Assembly: GCA_034429975.1 (NCBI GenBank)
Contig: DAOUFM010000115.1
Span: forward strand, 1-19,561
Origin: UBA6170 sp034429975
GTDB lineage: Bacteria > Chloroflexota > Anaerolineae > Anaerolineales > Anaerolineaceae
Reading direction: 5' to 3'
DNA length: 19,561 nucleotides
Below the pieces are notes generated by a model. The model worked only from the letters and a program-made list of their open reading frames with translations, searched no databases and was not told where the DNA came from. Of this stretch, positions 1 through 9,200 are shown in pieces. A program made the translations under genes and the position numbers. Numbering within the stretch: the stretch's first letter is position 1; every line of letters begins with the position of its first letter.

Positions 1-1
1 G

Positions 2-127
2 AGAAAAACCATCGATTGTTTGATTGCCACTTTTTGTATTGTCGAGAATCATAGCCTGCTGCATCGCGACCAGGATTTTGATGTTTTTGAGGAGCTGGGG
101 CTGCAAGTGGTGAAAGTTGGAGGATGA
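2..127 (+). CDS. C-terminal fragment of VapC-like PIN-domain toxin (cut by window edge)
   Basis: An open frame enters from the left edge and ends at TGA 125-127, giving 41 residues. The fragment begins RKTIDCLIATFC and contains LLHRDQDFDVFEEL. This matches the last part of the PIN fold of VapC ribonuclease toxins: an acidic residue in a 'D-x-x-I-A' helix, then a hydrophobic strand followed by R-D-x-D-F, which supplies further metal-binding acids. VapC toxins cleave tRNA or other RNA and are neutralised by VapB encoded just upstream; that gene would lie outside the window. The gene points towards the minus-strand operon and is separated from it by about 390 nt of repeats and non-coding sequence. 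Family assignment rests on short motifs only; whether the full gene is intact cannot be seen. Confidence 0.75.
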   Translation, partial: RKTIDCLIATFCIVENHSLLHRDQDFDVFEELGLQVVKVGG

Positions 128-190
128 GGATTCAGGGTTTAGGGTTTCAGGATTCAGGATTTAGGGTTTAGGGTTTAGGATTTAGGGTTA
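128..190. repeat. degenerate 7-bp tandem array (GGRTTYA)
   Basis: Directly after the VapC stop codon come about nine units of a heptamer: GGATTCA, GGGTTTA, GGGTTTC+A, GGATTCA, GGATTTA, GGGTTTA, GGGTTTA, GGATTTA and a final GGGTTA. The third unit carries one extra base. The look is that of short tandemly repeated repetitive (STRR-like) heptamers known from cyanobacteria and other large bacterial genomes. The TTTAGGG phase resembles a plant telomere repeat by coincidence. It probably arose by replication slippage; no function is evident. Confidence 0.85.
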
Positions 191-501
191 ACCTCGAATA
201 TTTTACTTGCCTATAAAGGAAGCTTTTCAAAGGGTGCGAGGTAAGGCTGGTTTTTGGCTGCTAAAGCCTGTGAGGTAATTTCTCCTCAGCGAGCGGTCAT
301 TGTTGTGCAGGCCTTGTGGCTGAGATGGGAGGCTGGGCATGGGAAGGATAGTTGGGAATGCTATGGTTGGATTGATGGGCTATGGAAGGGGAAACGAATT
401 GAAAATGGTGGGGGGGAAGAAACACAGGTATTTCCTAAATAATAAAGACTATGAAGAATATAAGAATATTATTTATTTTTCAAAAATTAAAAAATACGGA
501 T
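191..501. other. intergenic stretch without a convincing gene
   Basis: Between the heptamer array and the end of the minus-strand operon I see no gene, RNA or clear regulatory element. A 62-codon frame at 254-442 has low-complexity, Trp/Gly-rich content and no ribosome binding site worth naming. GC falls sharply from about 430 onward, where the sequence becomes nearly all A/T. It may be decayed sequence. Confidence 0.5.
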
Positions 502-531
502 TATAAAAAAATCTTGTTTTATTTTTTTATA
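502..531 (-). terminator. A/T-only inverted repeat at operon end, possible weak terminator
   Basis: TATAAAAAAAT (502-512) and ATTTTTTTATA (521-531) form a perfect 11-bp inverted repeat with an 8-nt loop. The right arm covers the last codons of the 239-residue gene and the loop ends in its stop codon. On the minus strand the sequence beyond is U-rich. The stem has no G-C pair, so its strength as an intrinsic terminator is doubtful. No better candidate was seen downstream. Confidence 0.3.
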
Positions 532-1238
532 GAAACAATTTCTTCTCCGGCAAAACCTCTTCTTATTGATATATTAGGCGTGTTTATCAAATGATCTCTT
601 ATATTAGGTATCATTACACCCAGTTTTTCAGGAAGAAAAATGAGTTCATTTAACAATAATTCTTCTCTAGTATTCATTTGTAATAATGAATAGATAAACC
701 AATTAGCAACTAGCTCTTCTTTTATTATCAAGGGAATGTTTGTTATAGAATCTTTTTGAGTAGAAATAAAACCCCAATCTTTTAATGTCTGTAAAACTCT
801 TGCAACTATCCGAGGGATGGATGTTGGGGTCAAGTATTGCTCCATGACACGTTCCTCAATAGTTCTTTTATAAACTTCTTTTTGGAGAGCACTTAATTCT
901 CCAATTCTACGACAAGTTTCTTTAAAAACAGGGAACGCATTTAAAGCCATACCTAAATTAAAAACATTTATATTTGTAACATGATGATTTAATAGAATAT
1001 GTTTTGCTGATTTTCGCAAAAAATCTTCTTTGTCTGATGAAATCAACCACATTCTTTTCAATTGATTACCTGTTTTTCGAGCTGTCTCTTTACCAGAAAT
1101 TTCCTGATGCAAGTAATTCTTGAGTAAATGATAATTATTTTCATCGTCCTCCGAAGATAAGTACAACTCTAAAGAATAATTTGCCCATTCATTTGCTAAA
1201 AAACGGTCAAAACCAATTTTAACTTCGTTAGATTTCAT
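519..1238 (-). CDS. small helical protein of unknown function, last gene of the defence operon
   Basis: 239 residues. The ATG (1236-1238) lies inside the end of the helicase gene, giving an 11-nt overlap, so translation is probably coupled. The protein looks almost wholly helical and soluble; no signal peptide, membrane segment or catalytic motif is visible. A central stretch, 'NAFPVFKETCRRIGEL' followed by 'IPRIVARVLQTLKDWGFI', reads like a winged-helix or helical adaptor. In length, helical make-up and position in the operon it recalls BrxA-type (DUF1819) proteins, small DNA-binding partners in BREX loci. That is an analogy I cannot confirm. Base composition is very AT-rich (22% GC in the 60 nt from 961), lower than most of the operon, and may point to a separate origin. 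Confidence 0.8.
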   Translation of the reverse strand: MKSNEVKIGFDRFLANEWANYSLELYLSSEDDENNYHLLKNYLHQEISGKETARKTGNQLKRMWLISSDKEDFLRKSAKHILLNHHVTNINVFNLGMALNAFPVFKETCRRIGELSALQKEVYKRTIEERVMEQYLTPTSIPRIVARVLQTLKDWGFISTQKDSITNIPLIIKEELVANWFIYSLLQMNTREELLLNELIFLPEKLGVMIPNIRDHLINTPNISIRRGFAGEEIVSIKK

Positions 1239-4200
1239 GACCTAATAAAACCCTTAGTATTGGAATAGCGTAACCGCGTTGTAAATCATCATGATATTTC
1301 TGATTACGGTAATTGCGCAAACAATTATAACAACTTGTATCTTCCCCACAATTGCAATTTTCCATTTTCTTTAAGGCAGAATGCGCTGCTTCCCTTAAAT
1401 GATTTTGAACATTATCGACATGACCAGCACCGCCAGGAACAGTATCATATAAAATGAAAGATGGTATTTCGCCATAAGTGCGATAATACAAAGTGCCATC
1501 AATGTCATCCCTTCGAATAGCCTGAGATTCACTAGCCCCTTCAAGTAACGCATACAGAAAACTTCGATAAGCTTTTTCAGTTCTTAACCTCGGGGGGATC
1601 CCATCGATACTAAGTTCCAACACATCGGTTATGTAACGATGCCCTAAATCTCTAATGATCATTTGACCTATACATGGCTGATTGGTAATTGGATTAGAGT
1701 GTTGATTATTTCTAGCTTGTTGTCCTTTTCCTAAAAGTTTGGCAGGCTGAACGAAATGAATTACCTCTGCGTATCCACAAATGGGGCAAATTCGAAAACC
1801 GTTTCCAAAACCTTTATTTACCAAAGCCATCCAACCAAATTTGGAATAACGCTTGTATACAGGACTAGAGAGAAAAGAATCCAATTGCATTTCAGCCGAT
1901 TCGTTATATTTCTTAACCCGGTCTTCTTCATAATCAGCAAAATAGGTTTCACTGGCATAAGTCCGTTGAGGTGGTTCTTCCCCTGGTATTTTTACAGTGT
2001 TAGCAGCAATAAAGCCTGTTTCAGGAATAATAAATTCTCTCGCTTTATCAATAGGATGACCACAAGAACATGTAATTTGAATTTGTTGACCATGATGGAA
2101 TTTACCGCAATTTGGGCAGACATAATACTTATAAGTTTGCCAAGCTTTTTTAGGGTGAACTTTGAGTCCAGCACTTGTCCAAACTTTCTTGGCTGCAATC
2201 ACCTCTCCACCTGGTGCAAATTCTGAAATGGCAACCCGTAAATCGCGGTCAAGATCAATTTTCTGTGCCTCTGGTATATTTGCCAGATGGTTAGTTCGTA
2301 ATTCTACCACATCTGTAGGGAAACCGTATTTCGGGAGCACATTTCTAGAACCTAAAAATCCTAACAATTCGCGGTCTTTTATTTGGTTTATGATCATTTT
2401 CTGAACTGAAATAGCTTTTGAATATTTATTTTCAAGAGTTCTTTTATATTGTTCTAAAAGCTCTTCAATTGATTTTTCTAAATATTCAATATCTATTTTA
2501 ACATCACTGAAAGCTAAATCTAAAACGCCTATTTCTTTTGGATTTGTTAATTCATTAATCCATCCCCAATTTTCTATCTCTAAGCGATCTAACAAACCAG
2601 CTGGGATCGTGTTAAGAAATTTTTGTTTAAGAGAATCGGGTTTATTCCTTAAGAATTCTATTAGTAAACTTCTACCATCTGGTTCTTCTTTTGGAAACAC
2701 AAAATCTCCAACTGTTTTATAAATTGCAGCATGATTTTCCTTTGCCCATAGAAAGAAATCTGCAAAAACAATGGAGTGTAAATGGCGTCGAATGATTTTT
2801 TCATTGGATAAGGGAGTAAAAGGAGGTCTTAATTTCCCAGAAACCATTTTCTCAGGTTCTGCATAATAACTGAGATCGTGTGAACGTCGCTGACAAAAAG
2901 TAAGAATATAAGCCGCTGAATCTGTTCGCCGCCCAGCCCGCCCGGCTCGTTGAATATAGTTCGCGGTGGTGGGAGGCATATTACGCATCAGTACTGCCTG
3001 TAAATCACCAACATCGACACCTAATTCAAAAGTTGTGGAACAACTAAGCAAATTGATTTCACCCTCAATAAATTTATTCTGTACTTCTGCACCCGCTTTT
3101 GGATTCCACTGGGCAGTATGTTCTTCAGCTTTTAATGGAACTAAATTATTTGATTGATAACGGCGGCGGAATAGATTCGATGAAAAAGCATCTTGGTGTC
3201 TTACCAAAGATTCCAGTTTACCCTCACAACCAAAAGTCATGCAGCTAGTACCAACACCTGCCAAATAGATATTTTTACATCGGTCACAGATTACCCAGTC
3301 AGTAAACCTTTCTGGGTTTGAGGAAATTTTCCAGCCCTCATGATGGATAGCATAAACAACACCAGCTGTATACCTATCATGATTTACTCGTTTAAGAACT
3401 CCATTCCAAGGATTACTTGGTGAAGTTAAATAATCCCATAATTCACTCATTATTGGACGTAAAAATTCCTCAATTTGGTTCTTACTCAACCCTCTATCAC
3501 GCATTAAACGTCGAAGATAATCTGTTCTAGCATTCTGATGTCTTTCGGAAGGCAGCCAAGAAAAAATTCGATCTTTAGTACTGGCACTCTCTTTGCGGAT
3601 ATAATACATCTTATTTCTAGGAGCAAAATCTGGTTCTTTATAAATATTTTGATTAGGAAGTAAATAGGTAATAGCACTTTGCCAACGCAATGTGTTTAAT
3701 AAAAATCTTATTAAGTGAAAAGCTTCTATTTTCGATAAATTCAATGGGGGAGAAGAAAGGAAATCAGGGACAATCCAATTTGTAGAAACAATCGGTTCAA
3801 TTGCCAGTAACCCTAACCCCTCTAAACTGATCCTTCTATCATATGGCGAAAAGTCTTGCATTAACCAGATTGCCATCTTTTTATCTTTTTCCATAGGATT
3901 CGTGTTTTCTGAAAAAAGTTTAATAGATTCAGCTTTATTAATCAGGGGTTGCAATAAATGGGAGAGGGTAATATCTCTTCCATCAGAAATTTGCATGTTT
4001 TGGACCGTTTCTAAAATCAATCCTCGTCGTAAATTACGCTCGTGTTGACGTTCTACATAGGGAGCAAAAAAAGCAGCATTTTGGCGGCTATCTGTAAAGT
4101 TTAGCATTTTTCGACCTTTACCTGGTAGATCCCAAAATTTTTCATCTTTTGCTGAGGGTATTTGTAGATAAAGCGTTTCTGCTAATACACTTACAGGTGC

Positions 4201-6201
4201 GTCCTGACCTGTTAGGAAACGATAAACTGCTCCTGTGCTGGAACGGATGGAACATTTAACACAGCGTTTTAAAGTCTTTTTTCTTTGAAGGTCTACATTA
4301 AAAATTTGAATTAGAGGGACAGTACAAGAGCAAGCTCGTGGAACCTCATTTTCTTGTAATTGACCACAACTAGGGCAAAGCCAAACCGGTTTTAATACTT
4401 CTTGACTTGAAACATCAGCAATGTCACTTTGCTCTGAAACATGCTCATCTTCATCGCCGTCCGAATCATAATTTTCAAAGACAAAATATTCTGTTTGAAT
4501 TGCAGCCTCCCCACCGTGGATCTTGCTTTCTTGATAGAGATAATGGTTATTTGGGTTTATATCAAATTTAGAGTTTTCTTCTTGTATTTTACTACCTACT
4601 ATTTCCTGGCCAACCAGGTAAGCGGTACCGCAGCGGGTACAATTGGCTAGTTCAAATACCCTACTATTACAATATGGACAAAATTTTTGACGATGGAGAA
4701 ATAAGCGAGGTTTTCCATTTGGATGGCCAGATTTATTCAAACAGACAAAGGCGCCTTCCAACGCTCGAGCAAATACGTGATACCGGGCAGGAAGTAAAGG
4801 CATTTCCTCATCCGATGTTCTTGCCATTACGGCAAGTGATACCAAATTTACTAAAATCTCGTCGGAATCGGTGTGATCAGGAAAGACTTTATTAGAAATT
4901 AAGTGTAACAAAGTAGGCTGATCTTGTAGTTCATTGAGTAAGATGCGAACATTCTCATCGCCCTTAAGGAGATGGTACAGATATTTCTGAACAATGAGTT
5001 CTTTCTCATTCGTCACAGCTTGTTTTGCTGCTTGCAGAATACTTAGAGGAACGGAAGTGGATTGGGCAATAGTTTGTAATTCATGTAAAAGCTGTTGGTC
5101 GTTCTGTATATGATCATCAATTTTTTTGGCTAATTGTTGGTATAATTCTGGTATTCCTTTTCCCCAGGTTTCACCTAACATGCTGATAGGTAACAAGTCT
5201 GCACCAACAATATGTTGTTGATTTTCGTCATCCTCAATCCAATTAAACGGCTTATTGAACAAGTTTTTCGCAAAATTAGCAACGTCCAGATAGTCAGCTC
5301 GCCCTTGGCCCAGGGTCGCGCTGGTGGCGATTGCTTGAATCTTGGCATGCTTTTCTCCAGCCACCCGATCTTGAACGCGACGTAATAGCATCGCTATCTC
5401 TGTTGCATTAGCGCCATCATAAATATGCGCCTCATCCAACACTATGAAACGCCAATGCTTACCCGTTTCACCATCAAATAGAGGGGAAGCAGTTGGGCGC
5501 AAAAGTAAATATTCCAACATGGCATAGTTAGTAATAATCAGATGGGGGGGCGTTGCATGCATCTCCTCTCGCGATCTTAGTTCATTGCTGATAAAAGGCT
5601 CATCCGGGTAGGTTTTATTAAAATAATCATCAGCATCTTTTTTCTTTTCAGGAGTTTCTTGAATGTTGATATAGCGCCCAAAAGTTATTTGTGGGTAATT
5701 CTTAAGAATTCGACGTAGTCGTTTCATCTGGTCATTCGCTAAAGCATTCATTGGATAGAGTAATAACGCCCGCACCCCAGATGTTTTTAAAGTGCCATTT
5801 TCTTCTTCACGTAATAAATGGTTTAAAATAGGAATTAAAAAAGCTTCCGTTTTACCAGAACCAGTACCGGTACTGACTACTAAGTTTTGCCCTTTAACGG
5901 CTTTACGAATAGCTTTAACCTGGTGTGAATATAATTGCCGGTCATATGAAAGTGCATCGGAGCACAGGTTTTCAAACTTGGGGGATAATACACCTTTCGT
6001 TACAAGCTCTTGTATACTTAAATCTTTTTTATATGGTAATGCAATTTGAATTAATGGGCCTTTTACCAACATATCTTGTTCTTCAATAGCGTGGGCAAAT
6101 TCCCTACGAAGCTCATCATCTTGAAAAGGTTTAATTGTTTTGAGGTAATCCAGGTAAGAGTCGTGAATTTTTTGGGTGGTTTTAATAGGGTGTATAGCCA
6201 T
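1228..6201 (-). CDS. DEAH-box SF2 helicase with C-terminal DUF1998/MrfA-type zinc domain
   Basis: 1657 residues. Helicase domain 1: Q-like motif around 86-98, Walker A TGTGSGKTE at 111-119, DEAH at 256-259, SAT at 294-296. Helicase domain 2: TTFELGVDVGDL near 1055-1066 and QRAGRAGRR near 1083-1092. The C-terminus (about 1580-1645) has PGGAGHV and then CNC...CYNC, the DUF1998/MZB signature of MrfA/YprA-type helicases. In DISARM this domain is the separate protein DrmB beside the helicase DrmA; here both are in one chain. About 750 residues separate the two RecA-like domains and contain several CxxC clusters (near 505-525, 605-624, 646-650, 970-992), with more near 1357-1378 and 1469-1475. The start is supported by GGAG five nt upstream (6207-6210). 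Likely role: ATP-driven translocation on or remodelling of invading DNA. A MrfA-like repair helicase is the alternative, but the operon argues for defence. Confidence 0.93.
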   Translation of the reverse strand: MAIHPIKTTQKIHDSYLDYLKTIKPFQDDELRREFAHAIEEQDMLVKGPLIQIALPYKKDLSIQELVTKGVLSPKFENLCSDALSYDRQLYSHQVKAIRKAVKGQNLVVSTGTGSGKTEAFLIPILNHLLREEENGTLKTSGVRALLLYPMNALANDQMKRLRRILKNYPQITFGRYINIQETPEKKKDADDYFNKTYPDEPFISNELRSREEMHATPPHLIITNYAMLEYLLLRPTASPLFDGETGKHWRFIVLDEAHIYDGANATEIAMLLRRVQDRVAGEKHAKIQAIATSATLGQGRADYLDVANFAKNLFNKPFNWIEDDENQQHIVGADLLPISMLGETWGKGIPELYQQLAKKIDDHIQNDQQLLHELQTIAQSTSVPLSILQAAKQAVTNEKELIVQKYLYHLLKGDENVRILLNELQDQPTLLHLISNKVFPDHTDSDEILVNLVSLAVMARTSDEEMPLLPARYHVFARALEGAFVCLNKSGHPNGKPRLFLHRQKFCPYCNSRVFELANCTRCGTAYLVGQEIVGSKIQEENSKFDINPNNHYLYQESKIHGGEAAIQTEYFVFENYDSDGDEDEHVSEQSDIADVSSQEVLKPVWLCPSCGQLQENEVPRACSCTVPLIQIFNVDLQRKKTLKRCVKCSIRSSTGAVYRFLTGQDAPVSVLAETLYLQIPSAKDEKFWDLPGKGRKMLNFTDSRQNAAFFAPYVERQHERNLRRGLILETVQNMQISDGRDITLSHLLQPLINKAESIKLFSENTNPMEKDKKMAIWLMQDFSPYDRRISLEGLGLLAIEPIVSTNWIVPDFLSSPPLNLSKIEAFHLIRFLLNTLRWQSAITYLLPNQNIYKEPDFAPRNKMYYIRKESASTKDRIFSWLPSERHQNARTDYLRRLMRDRGLSKNQIEEFLRPIMSELWDYLTSPSNPWNGVLKRVNHDRYTAGVVYAIHHEGWKISSNPERFTDWVICDRCKNIYLAGVGTSCMTFGCEGKLESLVRHQDAFSSNLFRRRYQSNNLVPLKAEEHTAQWNPKAGAEVQNKFIEGEINLLSCSTTFELGVDVGDLQAVLMRNMPPTTANYIQRAGRAGRRTDSAAYILTFCQRRSHDLSYYAEPEKMVSGKLRPPFTPLSNEKIIRRHLHSIVFADFFLWAKENHAAIYKTVGDFVFPKEEPDGRSLLIEFLRNKPDSLKQKFLNTIPAGLLDRLEIENWGWINELTNPKEIGVLDLAFSDVKIDIEYLEKSIEELLEQYKRTLENKYSKAISVQKMIINQIKDRELLGFLGSRNVLPKYGFPTDVVELRTNHLANIPEAQKIDLDRDLRVAISEFAPGGEVIAAKKVWTSAGLKVHPKKAWQTYKYYVCPNCGKFHHGQQIQITCSCGHPIDKAREFIIPETGFIAANTVKIPGEEPPQRTYASETYFADYEEDRVKKYNESAEMQLDSFLSSPVYKRYSKFGWMALVNKGFGNGFRICPICGYAEVIHFVQPAKLLGKGQQARNNQHSNPITNQPCIGQMIIRDLGHRYITDVLELSIDGIPPRLRTEKAYRSFLYALLEGASESQAIRRDDIDGTLYYRTYGEIPSFILYDTVPGGAGHVDNVQNHLREAAHSALKKMENCNCGEDTSCYNCLRNYRNQKYHDDLQRGYAIPILRVLLGHEI

Positions 6202-6221
6202 ATTTACTCCAAATTTATTTA

Positions 6222-9200
6222 TTATTTTGTAAAAGTGATATCATCTTTATCAAAATAATGAGGGAATTGAATAACATCAACAGCGTAAACTCCATGTTCA
6301 TTTCTACTATGTTTTAGCACATTTTCTTGCATTGGATGAACATAATCACAGTGTCGGCATTTACGTAATTCCTTCCAGCCACTCACAGAAATTTCATTTA
6401 TTTGAAAATCTAAATAAAAAAGTATAGTTTCGCTATTTATTTTCTTCACAAGGCTCAATCTTAATCCTTCTGGGTCTAGAGAGGTAGTCTCTGAAACCTC
6501 TTGATCAAAAATTTCAATTTTTACAACCTTGCCAATTCCAAGGGGAGTATGTAACTGGACGTCTTTTCGGATCACTCCGAATGCCCCTGGAAAATTATCC
6601 ATTAAATAATCACACCAATCCTGCCAACAAGCGGGTTCGTGATTTTCATGTAAAAACTGAAATGACAGAACGGGTTGTAACCCTAAAAGGTATTTAACTT
6701 CCTCTGTTGAAATGCGTTCTGCTAGAAATTGATTAAGTAGGATCAAATAACTTTCCGGCTTATGATTCATAAACATAATTTCAAGATAGCTTTTAATAGT
6801 ATTGGGTTCTTCTTCATAAGGGAGAGCTCGTATCATCCAACTCAGTAAACGTTGTTGATCTTGATATTCGAATTGATTGTCCAATTTCTGCAATAACCGG
6901 GCAATAACCGTATCAACATATGGGCCGGAGTTAATTGCATCCAAACGCTCTAATGCCCATAGAGGATTATCTTTAAGGATATCAACGGCATCACGTTTAG
7001 ATAATTTTGCAGAACGCATTAATTGAACAATGATTGCTGGTAACTCCTCATCTTTTTTGTTTTGAAGAGCGGAAAGACATGTTTTAATTACGATTGGATC
7101 ATCTACTTTTTCTAAAATTAATTTCGAGCTATCTGCAGGAAGGTTATTTTTAATTCGGTTTATATTTTGAAGATATACCTTTATCGTTGAATGGTTACTA
7201 CCATACTTTCTGAATAGGTTTTCAACAATTTGTCTATGGTAAATTCTATTTCGATAGAAGCTTTTAAATTGCGGTTGAATATTTCTACTTGATTCAATCC
7301 ATTTTAAAGAACCAAGTAAAAGATCTAAATTCGATAAATTGAGAAGATGCCGTGCTGCTTGGGTAACACAATTTCCAGTTTTGTTTGAATCATTCAAAAA
7401 GTCATAGATAACTGCCTGTTCGATTAAGTATTTATAAGATTCATTGGCATTTGACCCGTTATTTTCAAGTACTAATAGGTTATCTTCAAGAATTAATAAA
7501 CGTTCTTTAGGTGAACATAAATTAATTTCAAACGGATTGATATTTTCTGGTGGTTCTTTCAGCTCAGATTGCCAAGAAGCACGCACATAGAAATATAAAT
7601 GATAACGGTTAGGCGGGAGGCTGATAGCTTTTAATATAACTTCTCCGCGAGCATCATCAGGAATTTTAAATTCCCAAGGCGTTTGCCATGGCTGCCAGGC
7701 AGGCAGCAACATCAAACGTCGGTTTTTCAATGGATATTCCTCTTGCCAGGTGACTTTCCAAGTTAAGTTATCTTTTTGCACCATTTTAACATTGCTTATT
7801 TCCAGCTCCCGATTTAAAACTAAGATGGGAATTTGAATAATTTCACGCGATCGATCTCTTGGTGTATAAACAAGTTTGAATACGGCGCTGGTATGGATTT
7901 GGCGGATGCTATCGCTAAATTGATTTAACCCAACTCGCAGCCAGTCTTTGGATAGCCCGGTGTGAGAGAACTTTGCTTCTTGTAATAATGTCTCATTGTC
8001 ATTCTGATCAAACAATTGCAAACAAACTTGATTGATTTTATCTGTCAATCCGTTCATTTCAACATGTATGGCAGCGTTTTGGTTTTGCTTCATGAAATCC
8101 AGAGACTTATTCTCAAGAGTTGTGTCAAGTTCAACTTCTCCCAGATTGTGGTCTGCTGCCAATCCCCATTGCGGAAAGGGTAAATGGATGGTAACCGGCA
8201 AACGTATCTGGCCATCTCCATTGGTTGGCATGGTTAAAAAGAGTTTGACTAGATTGCGAGAACCACTCGCCGTTATTTGAAAACCACCTGTGACTTTTTC
8301 AATTGTTAAATGTTCCATGCCTGGTTGAATTTCACAGTCAGCATTAGGTGGAACAAGGATTTGAAATTCGAACGACTTTCCTTCTTCTGGAACTTGAAAT
8401 TCGGTTTCAAGCCCTACCACCAACAATCTTGGCCAGGAACGCAGACGAAAGGTTTCATGGATATCACGCGGGCCGCGGATATCGATTTGATAGAGACCCG
8501 CTGCTTTCTCCCCTAATATCACAGATAGAGGTAGAAGAGCCCAACCATCTTCCAATATTATATGAGACCGGTATTTACCGAATTTATTTGCTTCATTAAT
8601 GGTTGGGTTGGCATCCCAAAGTGATTTGATTTTAATTTTCCAATCATTCAAATCTGAAGCAGTACCCAGAATTTTTCTAAGAGGTATTTTAATTGAAGGC
8701 AAACCTGATGTATAAAGTGGCTGATCTGGATTGTCTTGAAATTGGAATAAATGTCCGCCTTCCAGTTGTGGTAGCTCCAATATTCCTTGAATAGAGATTG
8801 CATTTCCGATTTGATCATTGTCTTTTAATAACCTTAACGACCAGGCTTTAGAAAGCTGCCAGTATTCAATTCTCCATTCTTTCCAGTTGCCATACAAAGC
8901 AATGGGTTCTTCAACCCGATGGGCTGGCCCATCAAATTCCAGTTGGTTATCAACAAGTGATACAAGATAAAGAGCTTCTGCGGGCAAAGAAAACGGATTA
9001 TAGATGATACGCCCATTTTGTCTAAATACCAGCAGGGGTACATTGTTAGTTGGAATTAAATTCAATTTCCAACGACGTAATTCTATTTGCATATTGGCTT
9101 CTTCATCACTAGTGTGAATGGAAACAAAAATTTCTCTCACCGGTTTTTCAATGTTGCATTCTTGACCTACCACTACCAGCGATGGGCTTTTATTAAATAC

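Noticed and set aside
128..190. Telomere (TTTAGGG) repeat or eukaryotic contamination
   Set aside because: Only a few exact units among variants, sitting between bacterial toxin and defence genes; a bacterial heptamer array is the simpler reading.
254..442. 62-codon plus-strand frame after the heptamer array
   Set aside because: Low-complexity Trp/Gly-rich product, no ribosome binding site, no family resemblance, and no operon context.
1756..2226. 156-codon plus-strand frame inside the helicase gene
   Set aside because: It lies antisense to clear helicase coding sequence and its product shows no domain; the same holds for the other plus-strand frames within 1228-18295.
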